A stretch of 7,337 bases of DNA from Burkholderiales bacterium UBA4657 (GTDB taxonomy: Bacteria; Pseudomonadota; Gammaproteobacteria; Burkholderiales; Burkholderiaceae_E), in NCBI GenBank assembly GCA_002405475.1, contig DHLX01000041.1, forward strand, positions 1 to 7,337. Direction: 5' to 3'. Made by a program: the position numbers and the translations under genes. The notes below the pieces were generated by a model that saw only the letters and a program-made list of their open reading frames with translations, had not been told where the DNA came from and did no database searches. The stretch's first letter is position 1; the number at the start of each line of letters is the position of its first letter. This document shows, one piece after another, positions 6,200-7,337 of this stretch.

Positions 6200-7177
6200 A
6201 TGAATTTGCAGCGTCGTGACTTTCTGCGCATAGCTGGTGCTACGGCTATGACCTATTCAGTACCCCTCTTTGCACAGACCAGATTTCCCTCGCGTCCGAT
6301 CACCTTTATTGTTCCATTCGCACCCGGTGGCACGACTGACATCATCGCACGCATTGTCGCCGAACCCATGGGCAAGTTATTAGGACAAACCATCATCGTC
6401 GAGAACCGCGGTGGTGGCGGTGGTACGATCGGCGCAATCGCTTTACGTAATGCCGCACCCGATGGTCATACCCTCGGTATTGCCACCGTATCCACCATGG
6501 CCACTAATCCGGCCGTCAACCCAAATACTGGCTATAACCCACTAGATTTTGTCCCTATTACCAATCTGGCCAGTACCCCCAATGTACTGGCAGTCAATTC
6601 GCAATTCCCTGCCAAAAACTTGTCGGAATTTTTAGAACTAGTCCGCAGGAGTCCGGGTAAATTTGCCTTTGCTTCATCGGGAACTGGTGGTGTGGGTCAC
6701 TTGATGGGAGAAATTTTCAAAGACACCACCAAGACCTTCATTACTCATCTGGGCTACCGCGGCGCCGGTCCAGCACTCAATGACGTGATCGCCAATCAGG
6801 TTCCTATCTTGTTCGATAACCTGCCCTCCTCTTTACCCCACATTCAAGGTGGCAGACTGCGCGCACTGGCTGTTGCAAGTCCAAAGCGCGTACCGCAATT
6901 ACCCGACGTTCCTACCTTTGCTGAAGTGGGTCTGGCGCCCGTCAATGACGGCGTTTGGTACGGCATTATTGGCCCGAAGGGTACCCCTGCCGAAGTGGTA
7001 AAAGCAGTACATGAGGCTGCGATTAAGACCTTGCAGTTGCCAGAAATCCGGCAGCGCATTATTGCCACCACCTCCGAACCTATTGGGAACACACCAGAAC
7101 AGTTCGCCAAACAAATACAAAGCGAACTCGACAAATACAAACGCATTGTTCAATCAAGAAAGATTGTTCTGGAATAA
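6200..7177 (+). CDS. Bug/TctC-family periplasmic solute-binding protein with Tat-like signal peptide
   Basis: Secreted binding protein of 325 residues, the usual family length. These proteins typically bind carboxylates or similar small organic acids for tripartite tricarboxylate-type transporters, but most copies in Burkholderiales are orphans of unknown ligand. The N-terminus has RRDFLRIAG (5-13), a good twin-arginine motif, then a modest hydrophobic stretch and probable cleavage near Ala25 (LFA-QT). Mature-protein hallmarks: ITFIVPFAPGGTTDIIAR (34-51) and VENRGGGGGTIGA (67-79), the two ligand-pocket loops; GTGGVGHLMGE (161-171); FDNLPSSLPHIQGGRLRALA (205-224); and LPDVPTFAEVG (234-244). 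AGGAG lies 6 nt before the ATG. No TctA/TctB membrane components are adjacent. A strong terminator follows, so it is probably monocistronic. The ligand cannot be deduced. Confidence 0.95.
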   Translation: MNLQRRDFLRIAGATAMTYSVPLFAQTRFPSRPITFIVPFAPGGTTDIIARIVAEPMGKLLGQTIIVENRGGGGGTIGAIALRNAAPDGHTLGIATVSTMATNPAVNPNTGYNPLDFVPITNLASTPNVLAVNSQFPAKNLSEFLELVRRSPGKFAFASSGTGGVGHLMGEIFKDTTKTFITHLGYRGAGPALNDVIANQVPILFDNLPSSLPHIQGGRLRALAVASPKRVPQLPDVPTFAEVGLAPVNDGVWYGIIGPKGTPAEVVKAVHEAAIKTLQLPEIRQRIIATTSEPIGNTPEQFAKQIQSELDKYKRIVQSRKIVLE

Positions 7178-7200
7178 GCGGGCTCTGTCTGGTGCCTGCC

Positions 7201-7217
7201 TGACGCAACGCGCGTCA
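7201..7217. repeat. Small hairpin before the terminator
   Basis: TGACGC (7201-7206) and GCGTCA (7212-7217) form a perfect 6-bp stem with a 5-base loop, between the binding-protein stop and its terminator. It may help stabilise the 3' end of the mRNA; no T tract follows, so it is not itself a terminator. Confidence 0.5.
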
Positions 7218-7221
7218 CTTG

Positions 7222-7260
7222 GGCGGCAGAACCTCAACCCTTCTGCCGCCGTTTTTCTTT
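7222..7260 (+). terminator. Rho-independent terminator after the Bug-family gene
   Basis: GGCGGCAGAA (7222-7231) and TTCTGCCGCC (7241-7250) form a perfect, GC-rich 10-bp stem with a 9-base loop, followed at once by GTTTTTCTTT. It lies about 45 bp after the stop codon and is a textbook intrinsic terminator for plus-strand transcription. Confidence 0.93.
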
Positions 7261-7276
7261 GCAACCTGAGTTTAGG

Positions 7277-7305
7277 GAGACAACTCAATTGAGAATTAGT
7301 ATAAA
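7277..7305 (+). promoter_or_regulatory. Possible sigma-70 promoter with palindrome in the spacer
   Basis: GAGACA (7277-7282, four of six bases of the -35 consensus) and TATAAA (7300-7305, five of six of the -10) are separated by 17 bp. The spacer holds the perfect 10-bp palindrome CTCAATTGAG (7284-7293), placed as a repressor site would be. A further inverted repeat, CTGAC/GTCAG, lies at 7314-7328. No gene start with a ribosome site is visible before the window ends, so the target would be beyond the right edge. Confidence 0.3.
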
Positions 7306-7337
7306 AAGTCATGCTGACTTCATGTCAGGGCTGATAT

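Noticed and set aside
7151..7166. CAATC/GATTG inverted repeat at the end of the Bug-family gene
   Set aside because: It is a 5-bp stem inside coding sequence with no T tract, and a much stronger terminator lies downstream.
7311..7334. ATG at 7311 as the start of a new plus-strand gene
   Set aside because: The frame stops after seven codons. The ATG at 7322 stays open to the edge but has no ribosome site and only a few codons to judge.

Overview
The window looks like a chromosomal segment of a betaproteobacterium, most likely Burkholderiales (an Oxalobacteraceae-type genome is a guess). The reasons are an orphan Bug/TctC-type periplasmic binding protein, a chemoreceptor of the style common in that group, and moderate GC. 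No tRNA, rRNA, CRISPR array, transposase or phage gene was seen.

Left half (1-4022, minus strand): a compact chemosensory operon read right to left. It holds a small CheZ-like protein (3639-4022), CheY (3251-3613), the histidine kinase CheA (1061-3232) and the N-terminal 346 residues of a methyl-accepting chemotaxis protein that runs off the left edge. The intergenic gaps are 25, 18 and 22 bp and each gene has a Shine-Dalgarno-like sequence, so one transcript is likely. The usual remaining members (CheW, CheR, CheB, CheD) are not in the window and may lie beyond the left edge.

Middle (4023-5911, plus strand): a divergent two-gene signalling operon. The first gene is a soluble histidine kinase with an N-terminal receiver domain and a NarL-type (HisKA_3) catalytic core. 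It overlaps by 4 bp (ATGA) a NarL/FixJ-type response regulator with a LuxR helix-turn-helix. The kinase has no membrane or sensory domain; its only visible input is its receiver domain. A plausible but unproven model is that the neighbouring CheA or another kinase phosphorylates that receiver and so links the chemosensory array to transcription.

Right part (5912-7337): a 288-bp gap unusually dense in inverted repeats, then a monocistronic Bug-family solute-binding protein with a twin-arginine-like signal peptide, closed by a strong rho-independent terminator. The last ~75 bp contain a possible promoter overlapping a perfect palindrome, probably for a gene beyond the window.

The most notable observation is the 127-residue CheZ-like protein. 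It carries the DxxxQ signature of the CheZ catalytic helix in the context LQFQDMATQLI, a Gly/Ser-rich tail and an acidic-hydrophobic C-terminal tip (TVDLF), directly upstream of cheY. This suggests a miniature CheY-P phosphatase. Second is a duplicated YGFFEGAPG motif in the CheA linker, and third the structured 5912-6199 gap.
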